64,000 bases of DNA from Lysobacter firmicutimachus (GCF_037027445.1 NZ_JBANDL010000002.1:1674001-1738000); one strand, 5' to 3'. Shown: positions 26,224-36,050, counted from the stretch's first letter. A program made the numbers and translations. Notes: generated from the letters alone by a model not told the origin.

Positions 26224-27075
26224 TCAGCCCATCGCGCGCACGGTCTTGACCACCCGTACCACCGTCCAGCGGCCGTCGACGCGCTTGACCTCCAAGGTCT
26301 TGTAGGCCGCGGCGAGGCGGTGGTGATAGGCGCTGTACTCGATGGTGCCGGCATCGGCCGAACTCGGACGGAACGCGTGCACTTCGATCAGTTCGGCCGG
26401 CTGGCCGTCGCGGGCGCGGCTGCCCTGCTCCTCGTCGGCGACTTCGACGCATTGGCTGGCCGGTAGCAGGCGCAGGCCCGGGCGGGCCAGGGCGGTCAGC
26501 AGCTTGCGCGGCGCGTCGCGGCGATCCACCCGCAGGCACTGGGTGGTCTGATCGGCCTCGGCGAGTTGATGGGCGAACACCGCCTGCGCCAGCGCAGCCG
26601 GGGTCGCCGCGGTCTTGCCGTCGAAGGCGTGCGCAGCCAGGGCGACCTCGGCCGGGTCTTGCGCCGGGACTGGGGCCGGGCGGTTGCGCAAGTTGTGGAA
26701 CATGGCCAGGCCCAGCACCACGGCGATGCAGACCAGTAGGCCGACCTTGATCCGCAGCGCGCGCTTCTGCCCCGGCGTGCGGGCCTGGTCGATCCGCGAT
26801 TCGAAGCGGAACGGCGCATGGCTGGGGGCTTCGGCGCGGGTGCTGTCGATCAGCCCGGCCTCGCGCAGCAGATCGCGGGCGCGCAGTTGGTCTTCCGAAC
26901 GGATCACCCACACCGCCGGCCGTTCCGGCGCCTGCTCGCGGTAACTGAAATTGGAGCGGCGGTTGCCCTTGTAGGAGCGGTCGTTGGTGACCCGCACTTC
27001 GATCCCGGCGTCGCGCAGCAATTGCGCCACGCCTTCGACGTTTTCCAGCCGCGAACTGCTGAAGACCTGCCTCAT
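26224..27075 (-). CDS. DUF2007-domain membrane protein
   Basis: A 283-aa protein. The N-terminal 75 residues form a DUF2007-type ferredoxin-like fold (MRQVFSSSRLENVEGVAQLL, then VWVIRSEDQLRARDLLREAG), which in some homologues binds signalling partners. One transmembrane helix (about 108-126, VGLLVCIAVVLGLAMF) leads to a C-terminal domain of about 150 residues with two cysteines (TTQCLRVD, ASQCVEV). Related Xanthomonas proteins carry the uninformative name pathogenicity-like protein. It starts 1 bp after tesB, so the two share an mRNA. Confidence 0.8.
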   Translation of the reverse strand: MRQVFSSSRLENVEGVAQLLRDAGIEVRVTNDRSYKGNRRSNFSYREQAPERPAVWVIRSEDQLRARDLLREAGLIDSTRAEAPSHAPFRFESRIDQARTPGQKRALRIKVGLLVCIAVVLGLAMFHNLRNRPAPVPAQDPAEVALAAHAFDGKTAATPAALAQAVFAHQLAEADQTTQCLRVDRRDAPRKLLTALARPGLRLLPASQCVEVADEEQGSRARDGQPAELIEVHAFRPSSADAGTIEYSAYHHRLAAAYKTLEVKRVDGRWTVVRVVKTVRAMG

Positions 27076-27076
27076 G

Positions 27077-27976
27077 TCATTCCTTCGCCGGCACGTGGCT
27101 CGCGGTGGCGGCGTCCTTGACCACGCGGATCAGGCCTTCCTGCGCGCTGCTGGCGACCAGGCGGCCGTCGCGGTCGTAGATCTGCCCGCGCGCCAGACCG
27201 CGCGCGCCCTGCGCGCTGGGGCTGTCGATCGAGTACAGCAGCCATTCGTCGGCGCGGAACGGACGGTGGAACCACAGCGCGTGGTCGAGCGAAGCCATCT
27301 GCACGTTCGGCTGGTAATAGCTGATGCCATGAGGAAAGGTCGCGGTGCCGAGCAGATGGAAATCCGAAGCGTAGGCGAGCAGGGCGCGGTGCAGCTCGGG
27401 CGCGTCGCCGACCCGCTCGCTGAGGCGGAACCAGACCTGCTGGTACGGCGGGCGCTTGGGCGGGTTGAGCTCGTCGCGCGGGTAGACGTGGCGGAACTCG
27501 AACGGCCCCTGCCGCGAGAGCCAGCGCTGGACTTTGTTCGGCAGCGTGGCCATGACCTCGGCCGGCACCGCCGGCGCCGGCTCGATGTCCTCGGGCTTGG
27601 GCACTTCCGGCATCGACAGTTGGTGCTCGCCGCCTTCCTGGTCTTCCTGGAACGAGGCGGCGAGGAAGAAGATCGGCTGACCGTGCTGGATCGCGGTGAC
27701 CCGTCGCACCGAGAAGCTGCCGCCGTCGCGGGTGCGGTCGGCCTGATAGACGATCGGCGCTTCGATGTCGCCGGCCTTGAGGAAGTAGGCGTGCAGCGAG
27801 TGCGCGGTGCGCGCGGTCTGCAGGGTCGCCTGCGCCGCCGACAGCGCCTGGCCGAGCACCTGGCCGCCGAACACGTATTTGGTGCCGATGTCGCGGCTCT
27901 GGCCGCGGAACAGGTTGTCTTCCAGCCGCTCCAGCGACAGCAGTTCGATCAGTTCGGAGACGGGCGAGGTGGTCAT
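27077..27976 (-). CDS. tesB: Acyl-CoA thioesterase II TesB
   Basis: A 299-aa double-hotdog thioesterase that hydrolyses medium- and long-chain acyl-CoA. Typical segments are LIELLSLERLEDNLFRGQSR, FGGQVLGQALSAAQATL, HSLHAYFLKAGDIEAPIVYQ, FFLAASFQEDQEGGEHQLSM, MASLDHALWFHRPFRADEWL and SAQGARGLARGQIYDRDGRL. They include the conserved Asp (SLDHA) and the C-terminal Thr/Gln-type region. It begins an apparent two-gene operon with the DUF2007 gene. Confidence 0.95.
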   Translation of the reverse strand: MTTSPVSELIELLSLERLEDNLFRGQSRDIGTKYVFGGQVLGQALSAAQATLQTARTAHSLHAYFLKAGDIEAPIVYQADRTRDGGSFSVRRVTAIQHGQPIFFLAASFQEDQEGGEHQLSMPEVPKPEDIEPAPAVPAEVMATLPNKVQRWLSRQGPFEFRHVYPRDELNPPKRPPYQQVWFRLSERVGDAPELHRALLAYASDFHLLGTATFPHGISYYQPNVQMASLDHALWFHRPFRADEWLLYSIDSPSAQGARGLARGQIYDRDGRLVASSAQEGLIRVVKDAATASHVPAKE

Positions 27977-28024
27977 GCGGCCGGGGCCAGAGGGCGAGGC
28001 CGGCAGTATAGCGAAGGGGCAAGA

Positions 28025-28048
28025 CGGGCCGGCCGCCGGGCCGGCCCG
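28025..28048 (-). terminator. GC hairpin after the beta-propeller gene
   Basis: 9-bp perfect arms (28025-28033 with 28040-28048), just past the stop of the minus-strand gene ending at 28061. Only a weak T-rich tail (TCTTGCCCCTTC) follows, so termination is uncertain. Confidence 0.4.
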
Positions 28049-28060
28049 CCGCGTCGCGGT

Positions 28061-29383
28061 TCAGCGCGGGCAGTAGCGCGGCGGCACGCTGCTGCGCAGG
28101 TCGGCGAGGAAGATCGCCGGCGCGTTGACGCCCGGGATCAGCCGGCCGTAGCCGGAGACGAAGGCGGTGCGCAGGCCGTCGGCGCTGATGCTGGCGTAGC
28201 TGCTGTCCTGCGGCGAGCCGTCCTGGTGACCGGGCGAAAGCAGCTCGGTCGCGCCGTTGCTGCGGTCGCGACGATACAGGCCGGCCGGGCTCCACGGTCC
28301 CTGCGACGGCGAGCTGAACGCCACATGCCGGCCGTCGTGGTCCAGGGCCGACCAGCGGCTCTGGTAGGGCGCCGGTGCGTTGCCCGGATTGATCGTGATC
28401 ATTTCCAGCGTGCCGGCGACGGTGTCGCGGACGAAAATCTGCGGCGTCAGCGGCGACGCGCTGCCGGTGAGGTCGGGCGCGGAACTGCGGAAGGACACGT
28501 AGCGGCCGTCGCCGCTGATCGCGTCGACGTCGGTGGCGCCCTGGGTCGGGATCTGGCCGTCGCTGCGGCGGTCGACGAGCTGGTTGCTGCCGGTGCCCAG
28601 ATCGCGCAGGTAGACGTGCGGGGTCGTGGACCAGACGATGTCTTCGGCGATCAGGTTGAGCGCGCCGCTGCGGAACGCGAGGCGCCGGCCCTGGGCGTCG
28701 ATGCGCGGGTATTGGCCTTCGGCCGGCTTGCCGTCGCGGTCGCGGCTGACCAGGGCGAGGCTGTCGGCCTGCACGTCGTAAACGAATACGTTGGTGCCGG
28801 AGTTGTCGTTCGCGACCAGATTGTTGGCGGCGGACTGGAAGGCCAGGTAGCGGCCGTCGGCGCTGATCGAAGGCTCGTCGCTGGGGCCGTCGCTGCCGGC
28901 GGCGCGCGCGGCGCTGACCCGGCGGATGCGTTGGGGATCGCCGACCGCGCGATGACGGTCGAGCAGGAACACGTCGGTGTGGCCGTTGCTGTCGTTGTCG
29001 CCGTAGACCAGATTGCTGGCGCGCGAGGCGAAGGCGACGTAACGGCCGTCGCCGCTGATCGAGGAGCGGCCGACCGAGCCGCCGGAGGAGTTGTTCGGCG
29101 CCTTGCCGTCCCAGGTGAGGCTGGCGATTTCGGTGCGGCGGCAGAACACGTCGTAGACGAACACGTCGGCGCCGAAAAAGCCGTCGACGCCGGGCGCGAC
29201 GAAGCCCGATGCGGTCGAGCTGAACGACACCCACTGGCCGTCGGCGCTGAGTTCGGGGTAGTAGGCGTTGATCGCCGCGTTGGGGTTGTCGTAGGCGTGG
29301 CTGATCAATTGCAGGCGCGGTTGCGCGGCGAGCGGAGCGGCCGCCAGCGCGAGCGCGGCGGCGAGAGCGGAAATACGGGTCAT
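28061..29383 (-). CDS. Secreted TolB-like beta-propeller protein
   Basis: A 440-aa exported protein (Sec signal about residues 1-20, cut after AAPLAA). It contains at least six PD40-type blades with the repeated SxDGRYVAFxS signature: LSADGQWVSFSSTAS, ISGDGRYVAFASRASNLV, ISADGRYLAFQSAANNLV, AISGDGRYVSFRSSAPDLT, DHDGRHVAFSS and SISADGLRTAFVSGY. Blades carry intervening VFVYDV/VFLLDR strands. No peptidase domain is attached. Likely a periplasmic or secreted scaffold; role unknown. It has no recognisable partner gene. Confidence 0.82.
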   Translation of the reverse strand: MTRISALAAALALAAAPLAAQPRLQLISHAYDNPNAAINAYYPELSADGQWVSFSSTASGFVAPGVDGFFGADVFVYDVFCRRTEIASLTWDGKAPNNSSGGSVGRSSISGDGRYVAFASRASNLVYGDNDSNGHTDVFLLDRHRAVGDPQRIRRVSAARAAGSDGPSDEPSISADGRYLAFQSAANNLVANDNSGTNVFVYDVQADSLALVSRDRDGKPAEGQYPRIDAQGRRLAFRSGALNLIAEDIVWSTTPHVYLRDLGTGSNQLVDRRSDGQIPTQGATDVDAISGDGRYVSFRSSAPDLTGSASPLTPQIFVRDTVAGTLEMITINPGNAPAPYQSRWSALDHDGRHVAFSSPSQGPWSPAGLYRRDRSNGATELLSPGHQDGSPQDSSYASISADGLRTAFVSGYGRLIPGVNAPAIFLADLRSSVPPRYCPR

Positions 29384-29564
29384 GGTGAGGGCGTCCTTGA
29401 TCCTGCGGGGAGAATGCGCGCCGCCGAGGCTGGCGCTGGCGCCGGCGCACTCCTGCCGGCGTGGGCCCAGTATCGAGCGGGGCCGGATCGCAGGGCGAGA
29501 ACGAGACCGCGGTTTCGTCGCGTCAAAGCGGGGGGGGCGGTCGCAAGGCCGGCCGCGCGGTCGC

Positions 29565-30137
29565 TCAGGGCAGGCGTTGCAGCCCGCAGGCGGCCAGCAC
29601 CTGCGGCCAAGGGAAACGCGGACCCGGATCGCGTTTGCGCGCGACTTCGACCGAAGCGTCGTCGCTGGCCGCGACCCGGGCCGTGTCCAGGTCTTCGTGC
29701 CCGGCGATGTAGCGCAGGCCGGGCAGGCGCGTGCGCAGGTCGGCGAGCAGGGCGATCAGGGCCTGGATCTGCGCCGGCGGGTAGTCCTCGTCCATCGCCT
29801 GATGGCGCGAGTCCAGCCAATGCGGATAGCGCCCGGTGTTGACCAGTTCGATGCCGACCGAGCGCGGGTTGTAGCCGCGCACGTGGTGGGCGATGCGGTC
29901 CTCGGCGACGTAGCGCAGGATGCGGCCGTCGCGGTCGAGGTAGTAATGGCCGCTGTTGCCGGTGCCCGAGGCCGGGTACAGCTCGCGTTCGCCGTATTCG
30001 CGCGCGGTCGCCAGGTCCGGCAGTTCGGTGCAGTGGATCACCGCCAGGTCGATCGCGCCGGGGTCGCGCGCTTCCAGGCGGGCTTCGTAGGGCAGGGGCT
30101 GGACGAGGATGTCCGGCGGCAGGTTCAGGGGCGGCAT
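29565..30137 (-). CDS. N-acetylmuramoyl-L-alanine amidase, AmpD-like
   Basis: A 190-aa Amidase_2 enzyme that cleaves MurNAc-L-Ala or anhydroMurNAc peptides. The zinc ligands are visible in LAVIHCTELP, in the C-terminal YIAGHEDLDTARV and in KRDPGPRFPW (the AmpD Asp/His region). SGHYYLDRDGRILRYVAEDR and SVGIELVNTGRYPHW are family text. No signal peptide, consistent with cytosolic muropeptide recycling as in AmpD. It is divergent from the MOSC gene with only 40 bp between start codons. No ampE follows, so the symbol is withheld. Confidence 0.88.
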   Translation of the reverse strand: MPPLNLPPDILVQPLPYEARLEARDPGAIDLAVIHCTELPDLATAREYGERELYPASGTGNSGHYYLDRDGRILRYVAEDRIAHHVRGYNPRSVGIELVNTGRYPHWLDSRHQAMDEDYPPAQIQALIALLADLRTRLPGLRYIAGHEDLDTARVAASDDASVEVARKRDPGPRFPWPQVLAACGLQRLP

Positions 30138-30177
30138 GGGCCCGGATGCTACCATTCGCTTTCCCACGGAGCCCGCC

Positions 30178-30678
30178 ATGACCCTGCCGCCCGCCGACTC
30201 CGCGCTCGGAAAACTGATGGCCACGCTGCCGCGACCCGGCCGGGTCGAGTGGATCGGCGTGCGCCCGGCGCGTGGCGTCATCATGCAGGCATTGGACGAG
30301 GCGATCGCCTCGGCCGGCGGCGGCCTCGACGGCGACCGCTACAAGGGCGGCAGCGGCAAGCGCGGGATCACCCTGATCCAGGCCGAGCACCTGCCGGCGA
30401 TCGCCGCACTGGCCGGCCGCGATGCGGTCGAGCCCGCGCTCTTGCGGCGCAATATCGTGATTTCCGGCCTGCCGCTGATCGCACTCAAGGACCGTCGCTT
30501 CCGCCTCGGCGAGGCGCTGTTGGAGTGGACCGAATCCTGCGATCCGTGCTCGATGATGGAAGCGGCGCTGGGCCCGGGCGGCTTCAACGCGATGCGCGGC
30601 CACGGCGGCGTGTGCGCGCGGGTGATCGAAGGCGGGCGCATCCGCCGCGGCGATGCGCTGGTGCCGGCGGACGCCTGA
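30178..30678 (+). CDS. MOSC-domain protein
   Basis: A 166-aa MOSC protein, the domain of the molybdenum-cofactor sulfurase C-terminus and YiiM/YuaD. Family segments are GGLDGDRYKGGSGKRGITLI, LRRNIVISGLPLIALKDRRF, LEWTESCDPCSMME (the conserved Cys) and GHGGVCARVIEGGRIRRGD. Such proteins bind Moco and act on N-hydroxylated or sulfur substrates. The start is at ATG 30178; a longer frame from 30109 would overlap the divergent amidase start. It may head an operon with the hydrolase and rlmKL. Confidence 0.88.
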   Translation: MTLPPADSALGKLMATLPRPGRVEWIGVRPARGVIMQALDEAIASAGGGLDGDRYKGGSGKRGITLIQAEHLPAIAALAGRDAVEPALLRRNIVISGLPLIALKDRRFRLGEALLEWTESCDPCSMMEAALGPGGFNAMRGHGGVCARVIEGGRIRRGDALVPADA

Positions 30679-30745
30679 CAGCGCCCCGGCGCGCCGTTCG
30701 CGCCCGAGGCGCGGCGAATTGAAACCACTTAACCAGATCGGATCG

Positions 30746-31291
30746 ATGGGCATTACCGGACACTGCATTCTCTCTCACGGCTTCGAGAGCGGCCCCGACG
30801 CGACCAAGGTCACCGCCTTGGCCGAGGTCGCGCAACGCTGCGGCTGGAGCCACGAGCGCCCGGACTACACCGATCTGGACGCCAAGCGCGAGGTCAGCTC
30901 GCTCGGCGACGTCATGGCGCGCCAGCAGCGCCTGTTGGAGCTGGCCCGCGCCGCCGCCGCGCGCGGGCCGCTGTTGCTGGCCGGATCGAGCCTGGGCGCC
31001 TACATTTCGGCGCGGGTCTCGCTGCAAGTGCCGGTGGCCGGCTTGTTCCTGCTCTCGCCGCCGACCGCGATGGGCCCGGCGCCGGCGCTGGACGCCGCGC
31101 CGGTGCCGCTCAGCATCGTGCATGGCTGGGACGACGAATTGATTCCGGCCGCCGACGTGGTGGCCTGGGCGCAGCCGCGTCGCGCACGCCTGCTGCTGGT
31201 CGACGACAGCCATCGCCTGTCGGCGCACGTCGACGCCGGCGCCGAGGCGTTCGCGCGCTTGCTCGAGCGGGTGAGCGGGGCCGCGGCATGA
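30746..31291 (+). CDS. Alpha/beta hydrolase (YqiA/YcfP-like)
   Basis: A 181-aa small esterase-like hydrolase. It opens with the strand [19 protein letters not shown] (oxyanion region), has the nucleophile elbow [14 protein letters not shown] (G-S-S-L-G), an acidic residue in [12 protein letters not shown] and the catalytic His in [14 protein letters not shown], so the triad is complete. The size and elbow match YqiA/UPF0227-like enzymes. Its stop overlaps the rlmKL ATG (ATGA). Substrate unknown. Confidence 0.88.
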   Translation: MGITGHCILSHGFESGPDATKVTALAEVAQRCGWSHERPDYTDLDAKREVSSLGDVMARQQRLLELARAAAARGPLLLAGSSLGAYISARVSLQVPVAGLFLLSPPTAMGPAPALDAAPVPLSIVHGWDDELIPAADVVAWAQPRRARLLLVDDSHRLSAHVDAGAEAFARLLERVSGAAA

Positions 31292-33459
31292 ACAAGTTCT
31301 ACGCCAGCTGCGGCAAGGGCCTGGAATACCTGTTGGCCGACGAACTGGTCGCGCTGGGCTGCCGTCGCGCCACCGCCGCCACCGCCGGCGCCAACGTCGA
31401 AGGCACGCTCGCCGACGCGCAGCGCGCGGTGCTGTGGTCGCGCTTGGCCAGCCGGGTGCTGTGGCCGATCGCCGAATTCGACTGCGCCGACGAGCACGCG
31501 CTGTATCGCGGCGTGGCTGCGGTCGATTGGACCGAACACCTGGAGAGCGTGCACACCCTGGCGGTGGACGCGCATGTCTCCGGCGACGCGATCACCCATG
31601 CGCGCTACGCCGCGCAACGGGTCAAGGACGCGGTGGTCGACACCTTGCGCGCGCGCACCGGCGCGCGCCCCGACGTCGATACCGAGACTCCGGACCTGCG
31701 CCTGAACCTGGTCCTGCGCAAGGGGCGCGCCATCCTTTCGGTGGATCTCGGCGGCGGCCCGCTGCACCGGCGCGGCTGGCGGCAAAAGCAGGGCGAAGCG
31801 CCGCTCAAGGAAAACCTGGCCGCGGCGGTGCTGTTGCGCGGCCAATGGCCGAAGGTCTACGCCGAGGGCGGCGCGCTGTTCGACCCGATGTGCGGCAGCG
31901 GCACCCTGCTGATCGAAGCCGCGCTGATGGCCGCCGACGTCGCGCCGGGCCTGCAGCGCCACGGCTTGCTGCCGCCCACGCGCTGGCGCGGCTTCGACTT
32001 CGCCGGCTGGCGCGCCCTGTGCGACGAGGCGAGGACGCGCGAAAGCGCCGGTTTGGCCGCGCTGCGGCCCGCATTCGCTGGCAGCGACCTGGACCCGCAC
32101 GCGATCCGGGCCGCGCGCGAAAACGAGGCGATGGCGGGCCTGTCCGGCCTGATCCATTGGCAAGTCGCCGATGTCGCGCAATTGCAGGCCTTGCCGATCG
32201 ACGCCGGCGCTGCGCCGGGAGTCGCGGTCTGCAATCCGCCTTACGACGCCCGTCTCGCAGCCGACCCCGCGCTCTACCGCGCCCTCGGCGACGCGCTCAA
32301 GCGGCTGGTGCCGTCTTGGCGCGCCAGTCTGTTGTGCGGCGACGCCGGGCTGGCCCAGGCCACCGGCCTGCGCGCCAGCAAGAAGTACCAGATCTTCAAC
32401 GGCGCGATCGAATGCGCGCTGATCGTTTGCGATCCGATCGCCCGCATCGGCCATGCCGAGCAGCGCGCGCAGGCCGAGGACGCCGCACCTGCGCCGCTCA
32501 GCGAAGGCGCGCAGATGGTCGCCAACCGCTTGCGCAAGAACCTGCGCAAGCTCAAGTCCTGGCGCGAGCGCGAAGGCGTGACCTGCTACCGCGCCTACGA
32601 CGCGGACCTGCCGGAGTACGCCGCCGCGATCGACGTCTACGCCAGCGACGAAGCCGAGCCGCGCACTTATCTGCACGTTCAGGAGTATGCGGCGCCGGCG
32701 ACGATTCCCGAGGCCGACCAGCGCCGGCGCTGGAACGAGCTGCTGGCGGCCGCGCGCGAGGTGTTCGCGGTGCCGCGCGAACGGATCGCGTTGAAGACCC
32801 GCGCCCGCGGCAAGGGCGGCAGCAAGTACGGCCAGTTCGACCAGCGCGGCGAGTTCGTGGCGGTGCGCGAAGGCGCGGCGCGGCTGCGGGTGAATCCGTT
32901 CGACTATCTCGACACCGGCCTGTTCCTCGATCACCGGCCGATGCGTCTGCGCATCGCCGGCGAGGCGCGCGGACGCCGGTTCCTCAACCTGTTCGCCTAT
33001 ACCGGCGCGGCGACCGTGCAGGCGGCGGTCGGCGGTGCCGCGGAAACCACCACGGTCGACCTGTCGGCGACCTACCTGCAGTGGTGCGCGGACAACCTGC
33101 GCGAAAATGGCATCGCCGGCCCGCAACACCGCTTGGTGCAGGCCGATGCGATGCAATGGCTGGAAGCCGACCGCGGCCGCTACGACTTGATCTTCTGCGA
33201 CCCGCCGACCTTCTCCAATTCGGCCCGCGCCGACGACTTCGACATTCAGCGCGAGCACGTGCGCCTGTTGCGCGCGGCGGTCGCGCGCCTGGCCGACAAC
33301 GGCGTGCTGTATTTCTCCAACAACTTCCGCCGTTTCCGCTTCGACGACGAAGCGGTGGCGCAGTTCGCCCGCTGCGAAGAGATCAGCGCCGCGACCATTC
33401 CGCCGGATTTCGCCCGCGACGCCCGGATCCACCGTTGCTGGCGCCTGGAGCCGCGTTGA
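31288..33459 (+). CDS. rlmL: Bifunctional 23S rRNA methyltransferase RlmKL
   Basis: A 723-aa fusion that makes m2G2445 (RlmL half) and m7G2069 (RlmK half) in 23S rRNA. The N-terminus ([18 protein letters not shown]) leads to a THUMP domain. The first Rossmann domain carries [18 protein letters not shown] and [12 protein letters not shown] (NPPY, N2-guanine type). The second has [20 protein letters not shown] and [19 protein letters not shown]. Both catalytic halves look intact. It is translationally coupled to the upstream hydrolase. Confidence 0.97.
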   Translation: MNKFYASCGKGLEYLLADELVALGCRRATAATAGANVEGTLADAQRAVLWSRLASRVLWPIAEFDCADEHALYRGVAAVDWTEHLESVHTLAVDAHVSGDAITHARYAAQRVKDAVVDTLRARTGARPDVDTETPDLRLNLVLRKGRAILSVDLGGGPLHRRGWRQKQGEAPLKENLAAAVLLRGQWPKVYAEGGALFDPMCGSGTLLIEAALMAADVAPGLQRHGLLPPTRWRGFDFAGWRALCDEARTRESAGLAALRPAFAGSDLDPHAIRAARENEAMAGLSGLIHWQVADVAQLQALPIDAGAAPGVAVCNPPYDARLAADPALYRALGDALKRLVPSWRASLLCGDAGLAQATGLRASKKYQIFNGAIECALIVCDPIARIGHAEQRAQAEDAAPAPLSEGAQMVANRLRKNLRKLKSWREREGVTCYRAYDADLPEYAAAIDVYASDEAEPRTYLHVQEYAAPATIPEADQRRRWNELLAAAREVFAVPRERIALKTRARGKGGSKYGQFDQRGEFVAVREGAARLRVNPFDYLDTGLFLDHRPMRLRIAGEARGRRFLNLFAYTGAATVQAAVGGAAETTTVDLSATYLQWCADNLRENGIAGPQHRLVQADAMQWLEADRGRYDLIFCDPPTFSNSARADDFDIQREHVRLLRAAVARLADNGVLYFSNNFRRFRFDDEAVAQFARCEEISAATIPPDFARDARIHRCWRLEPR

Positions 33460-33514
33460 TGCCGTCGCATTCGTCTTTTCGTTCCGCCGGCCGCGGCGCG
33501 GCCGAGGCTTGCCG

Positions 33515-34108
33515 ATGAAGTCCGTCCGCAAGCCCGGTGCCTGGACGTTCTTCCGCCAATGGCTGAAGAACCCTTTGCGCGTCGCTGCGGTGGCGCCGTC
33601 CAGCGCCGAACTGGCGGCGGCGATGATCGCCGAGCTGCCCGACGAAGCGCGGCGGGTGATCGAACTCGGCGGCGGCACCGGCGCGATCACCCGCGCCTTG
33701 CTCGGCGCCGGCATCCAGGAGCGCGATCTGCTGGTGCTGGAACTCAACGAAGAGCTGCACGCGCACCTGCAGCTGCGTTTCCCGCGCGTGCCGGTGCTGC
33801 TCGGCGACGCGCGCATGCTGCCGGCGCTGGCGCGCGAGCAGGGCTATCTGGAAGACGGGCCGGCCGATGCGATCGTGTCCGGCCTGGGCCTGTTGACGAT
33901 GCCGCATCCGCTGCAGCGCGACATCCTTGCCGCCGCGTTCGAATGCCTGCGCGAGGACGGGGTGTTCGTGCAGTTCACCTACGGCCCGAGCGCGCCGGTC
34001 GCCGAAGCGGTGGCGCGCGGACTCGGGCTGCAGGTGCGCCGCGGCGAATTCGTGCTGCGCAACGTGCCGCCGGCGACGGTCTACGTTTACCGCAAGCCGC
34101 AGCGCTGA
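33515..34108 (+). CDS. SAM-dependent methyltransferase, phospholipid N-methyltransferase (PmtA)-like
   Basis: A 197-aa class I methyltransferase. Motif I is VIELGGGTGAITRALL (about 46-61), followed by the acidic LVLELNEELHAHLQLRFPRV, the motif-II-like LGDARML and the post-motif DAIVSGLGLLTMP. The arrangement and length match bacterial PmtA enzymes that methylate phosphatidylethanolamine; rRNA adenine dimethylases are the other close fold. ATG at 33515 is used; TTG at 33509 is possible. It lies 55 bp after rlmKL. Choline-lipid synthesis is an inference. Confidence 0.8.
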   Translation: MKSVRKPGAWTFFRQWLKNPLRVAAVAPSSAELAAAMIAELPDEARRVIELGGGTGAITRALLGAGIQERDLLVLELNEELHAHLQLRFPRVPVLLGDARMLPALAREQGYLEDGPADAIVSGLGLLTMPHPLQRDILAAAFECLREDGVFVQFTYGPSAPVAEAVARGLGLQVRRGEFVLRNVPPATVYVYRKPQR

Positions 34109-34319
34109 GCCCCGGCGACGCCCGGCTCCCCATGGAAGCGGCGCAAGCGGCGACAACCGAAGGGAACGGGGCGTAAGCGTCACAGCCGAATCTCGCATCG
34201 CCGGGCTTTGCCTCGCGCCTGCCGCTGGCTCCATCGTGAACGCAGCGCCGGCATCGCTGCGGCTGCCACGGCTTAGCCTGCCTCCTGCAAGACAATTGTT
34301 CTTTATTTGTAATTGATGA

Positions 34320-34348
34320 TTGCAGTTTTGGCGGTATTGTTCTGAATT
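34320..34348 (+). promoter_or_regulatory. Possible sigma-70 promoter for the pirin gene
   Basis: TTGCAG (34320-34325), 17-bp spacer and TGAATT (34343-34348) inside an AT-rich island (about 34290-34350) that contains palindrome ACAATTGT at 34292-34299. It lies about 57 bp before the pirin start. A degenerate REP-like unit lies upstream at 34134-34153. Confidence 0.4.
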
Positions 34349-34404
34349 TGTCGTGACATCCTAGCCGCCATCGCCGATCCGGCGTGTCGAATCTGGAGCG
34401 TCCC

Positions 34405-35265
34405 ATGGCCCCCGCCACCTCTACCGCTTACGCCCGCGTCGGCCGCAAGCTGCGCGGCCAGCCCACCTCGGACGGCGCCGGCGTGCGCCTGACCCGGGTC
34501 ATCGGCGGCCCGCAGCTGCCCGATCTGGACCCGTTCCTGCTGCTCGACGAATTCGGCACCGATCGGCCGGAGGACTACCTCGCCGGTTTCCCCGAGCATC
34601 CCCACCGCGGCTTCGAGACCGTCACCTACATGCTCGACGGGCGCATGCGCCATCGCGACAACCACGGCAACGAAGGCGTGCTGGTGCCCGGCAGCGTGCA
34701 GTGGATGACCGCCGGCCGCGGCCTGGTGCATTCGGAGATGCCCGAACAGGAGCAGGGCCGCATGCGCGGTTTCCAGCTGTGGGTGAACCTGCCGGCGCGC
34801 GAAAAGATGACCGAGCCCAAGTACCAGGAGTTCGCACCCGATCGCATCGTGCAGCTGGCGCCGGCGCAGGGCGTGCAGGTCAAGCTGATCGCCGGCCGCC
34901 TCGGCGATCTGCGCGGCCCGATCGCGCAGCCGGCCACCGATCCGGTCTATCTCGATGTCGCGCTCGCCGACGGCGCCGCCTGGGAATACGACCTGCCCGA
35001 GGGCCATAACGCTTTCGCCTATGTTTACGAGGGCGAAGCGGCGATCGGCGAAGGCGAGGATGCGCGCACGGTGCAGGCGCAGGAGTTGGCGGTGTTGGCC
35101 GGCGGCAGCCGTCTGCGCTTGCGCGCATTGCAGCCGGATACGCGCCTGATCGTGGTCGCCGGGCGGCCGCTGCGCGAGCCGGTGGCGCGTTACGGCCCGT
35201 TCGTGATGAACACCAAGCAAGAGCTCATGCAGGCCTTCGTCGACTTCCAGGAAGGCAAGTTCTGA
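34405..35265 (+). CDS. Pirin family protein
   Basis: A 286-aa bicupin. The N-terminal cupin has the metal-site text FPEHPHRGFETVTYMLDGRM (two His), a further His in GRGLVHSEMPEQEQG and the Glu that completes the site, so iron binding is likely. The C-terminal cupin (AYVYEGEAAIGEGEDARTVQ) and the end GPFVMNTKQELMQAFVDFQ are typical. Some pirins are quercetinases, others redox regulators. ATG at 34405 follows GGAG; an upstream GTG at 34384 is less likely. It is one of two pirins in the window. Confidence 0.93.
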   Translation: MAPATSTAYARVGRKLRGQPTSDGAGVRLTRVIGGPQLPDLDPFLLLDEFGTDRPEDYLAGFPEHPHRGFETVTYMLDGRMRHRDNHGNEGVLVPGSVQWMTAGRGLVHSEMPEQEQGRMRGFQLWVNLPAREKMTEPKYQEFAPDRIVQLAPAQGVQVKLIAGRLGDLRGPIAQPATDPVYLDVALADGAAWEYDLPEGHNAFAYVYEGEAAIGEGEDARTVQAQELAVLAGGSRLRLRALQPDTRLIVVAGRPLREPVARYGPFVMNTKQELMQAFVDFQEGKF

Positions 35266-35552
35266 GAAGGCCAGTTCCGAGAAGGGAAGGTCTGAGAGGC
35301 GAGTTCTGAGTCGAACCGTCGCGGCATGGACGCCGGGCGGCGCTCTGCGAAGGGCTGCGCGCGAGCGCGGCCCCGGCCTGCAGCCACGGCGGAAGGACGC
35401 TGCCGGTCGGTCGCCGGCGCGCGGTTGCACTGTTGCAATGGCCGACCGCTGCGGTCCCGCGCGTTGATCGAGTATGGAACGCAGCGCGGCGGCGTCGGCC
35501 GGAGCGACTGCGATGACGCGCGGCCCGCCGCGCCCGCATGGAGCAACCGTCA

Positions 35553-35801
35553 ATGGCCACCCGAATCGATCCCAAGCAATTCACCATCGTCGCCACCTTC
35601 GTTTCCGCCGGCGTCGCCGCCGGCGCGGGCGGTTTCGTCATCGTCGGCGGCAAGCTCAAGAAAGTGCCGCCGCGCGGCATCAAGCAATTGCAGGCGGCGT
35701 ACCAGATGCTCGAAAGCGCCGATGGCCTGGCCGCCGGCCGGCTGAAGACGCAGCTGCAGCAGAACGCGGTGGACCTGGCGCAGCAGGCCGTCGGCGCCTG
35801 A
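35553..35801 (+). CDS. Small hypothetical protein with one hydrophobic segment
   Basis: An 82-aa protein, not recognised. A short polar start (MATRIDPKQFTIVAT) runs into a hydrophobic Gly/Ala/Val segment (FVSAGVAAGAGGFVIVGG) that could cross the membrane or be a weak signal. A basic turn (KLKKVPPRG) and a helical C-terminus (IKQLQAAYQMLESAD, then AAGRLKTQLQQNAVDLAQQA) follow. ATG at 35553 has GGAG upstream; ATG at 35538 would add five residues. It is isolated, 287 bp after the pirin. Confidence 0.5.
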   Translation: MATRIDPKQFTIVATFVSAGVAAGAGGFVIVGGKLKKVPPRGIKQLQAAYQMLESADGLAAGRLKTQLQQNAVDLAQQAVGA

Positions 35802-35853
35802 CGCATCCGCCGGCCGGGGCCGACGCCGCAGGGCGCCGTTGAGTTCCGGCCTG

Positions 35854-35971
35854 CCGGCGCAAGCCGGAGTCCATTCCGCTTCGCCCGTCCGCAGGCGCCG
35901 TTGCGCCGCGCGAGGCCCAGCCATGCGGCGAGCGCGGCCTGCGGGTCGGAATGGATTCCTGCTTGCGCCGG
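35854..35971. repeat. 25-bp imperfect inverted repeat pair
   Basis: Arms at 35854-35878 and 35947-35971 match as inverted repeats at 23 of 25 positions (shared core TGGA-TCC-GCTTGCGCCGG read from the right arm), enclosing 68 bp. It lies between a small hypothetical gene and the aqpZ terminator. It resembles Xanthomonadaceae intergenic palindromic repeats, not an IS terminus, since no transposase is present. Confidence 0.7.
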
Positions 35972-36050
35972 TACCTGCGCGGTCGAGGACGCCGCCGCGA
36001 AGCCGCGGATGCGGCGCCGGACCGCGCGTGCCGATGGCGCGCTCCGGCAA

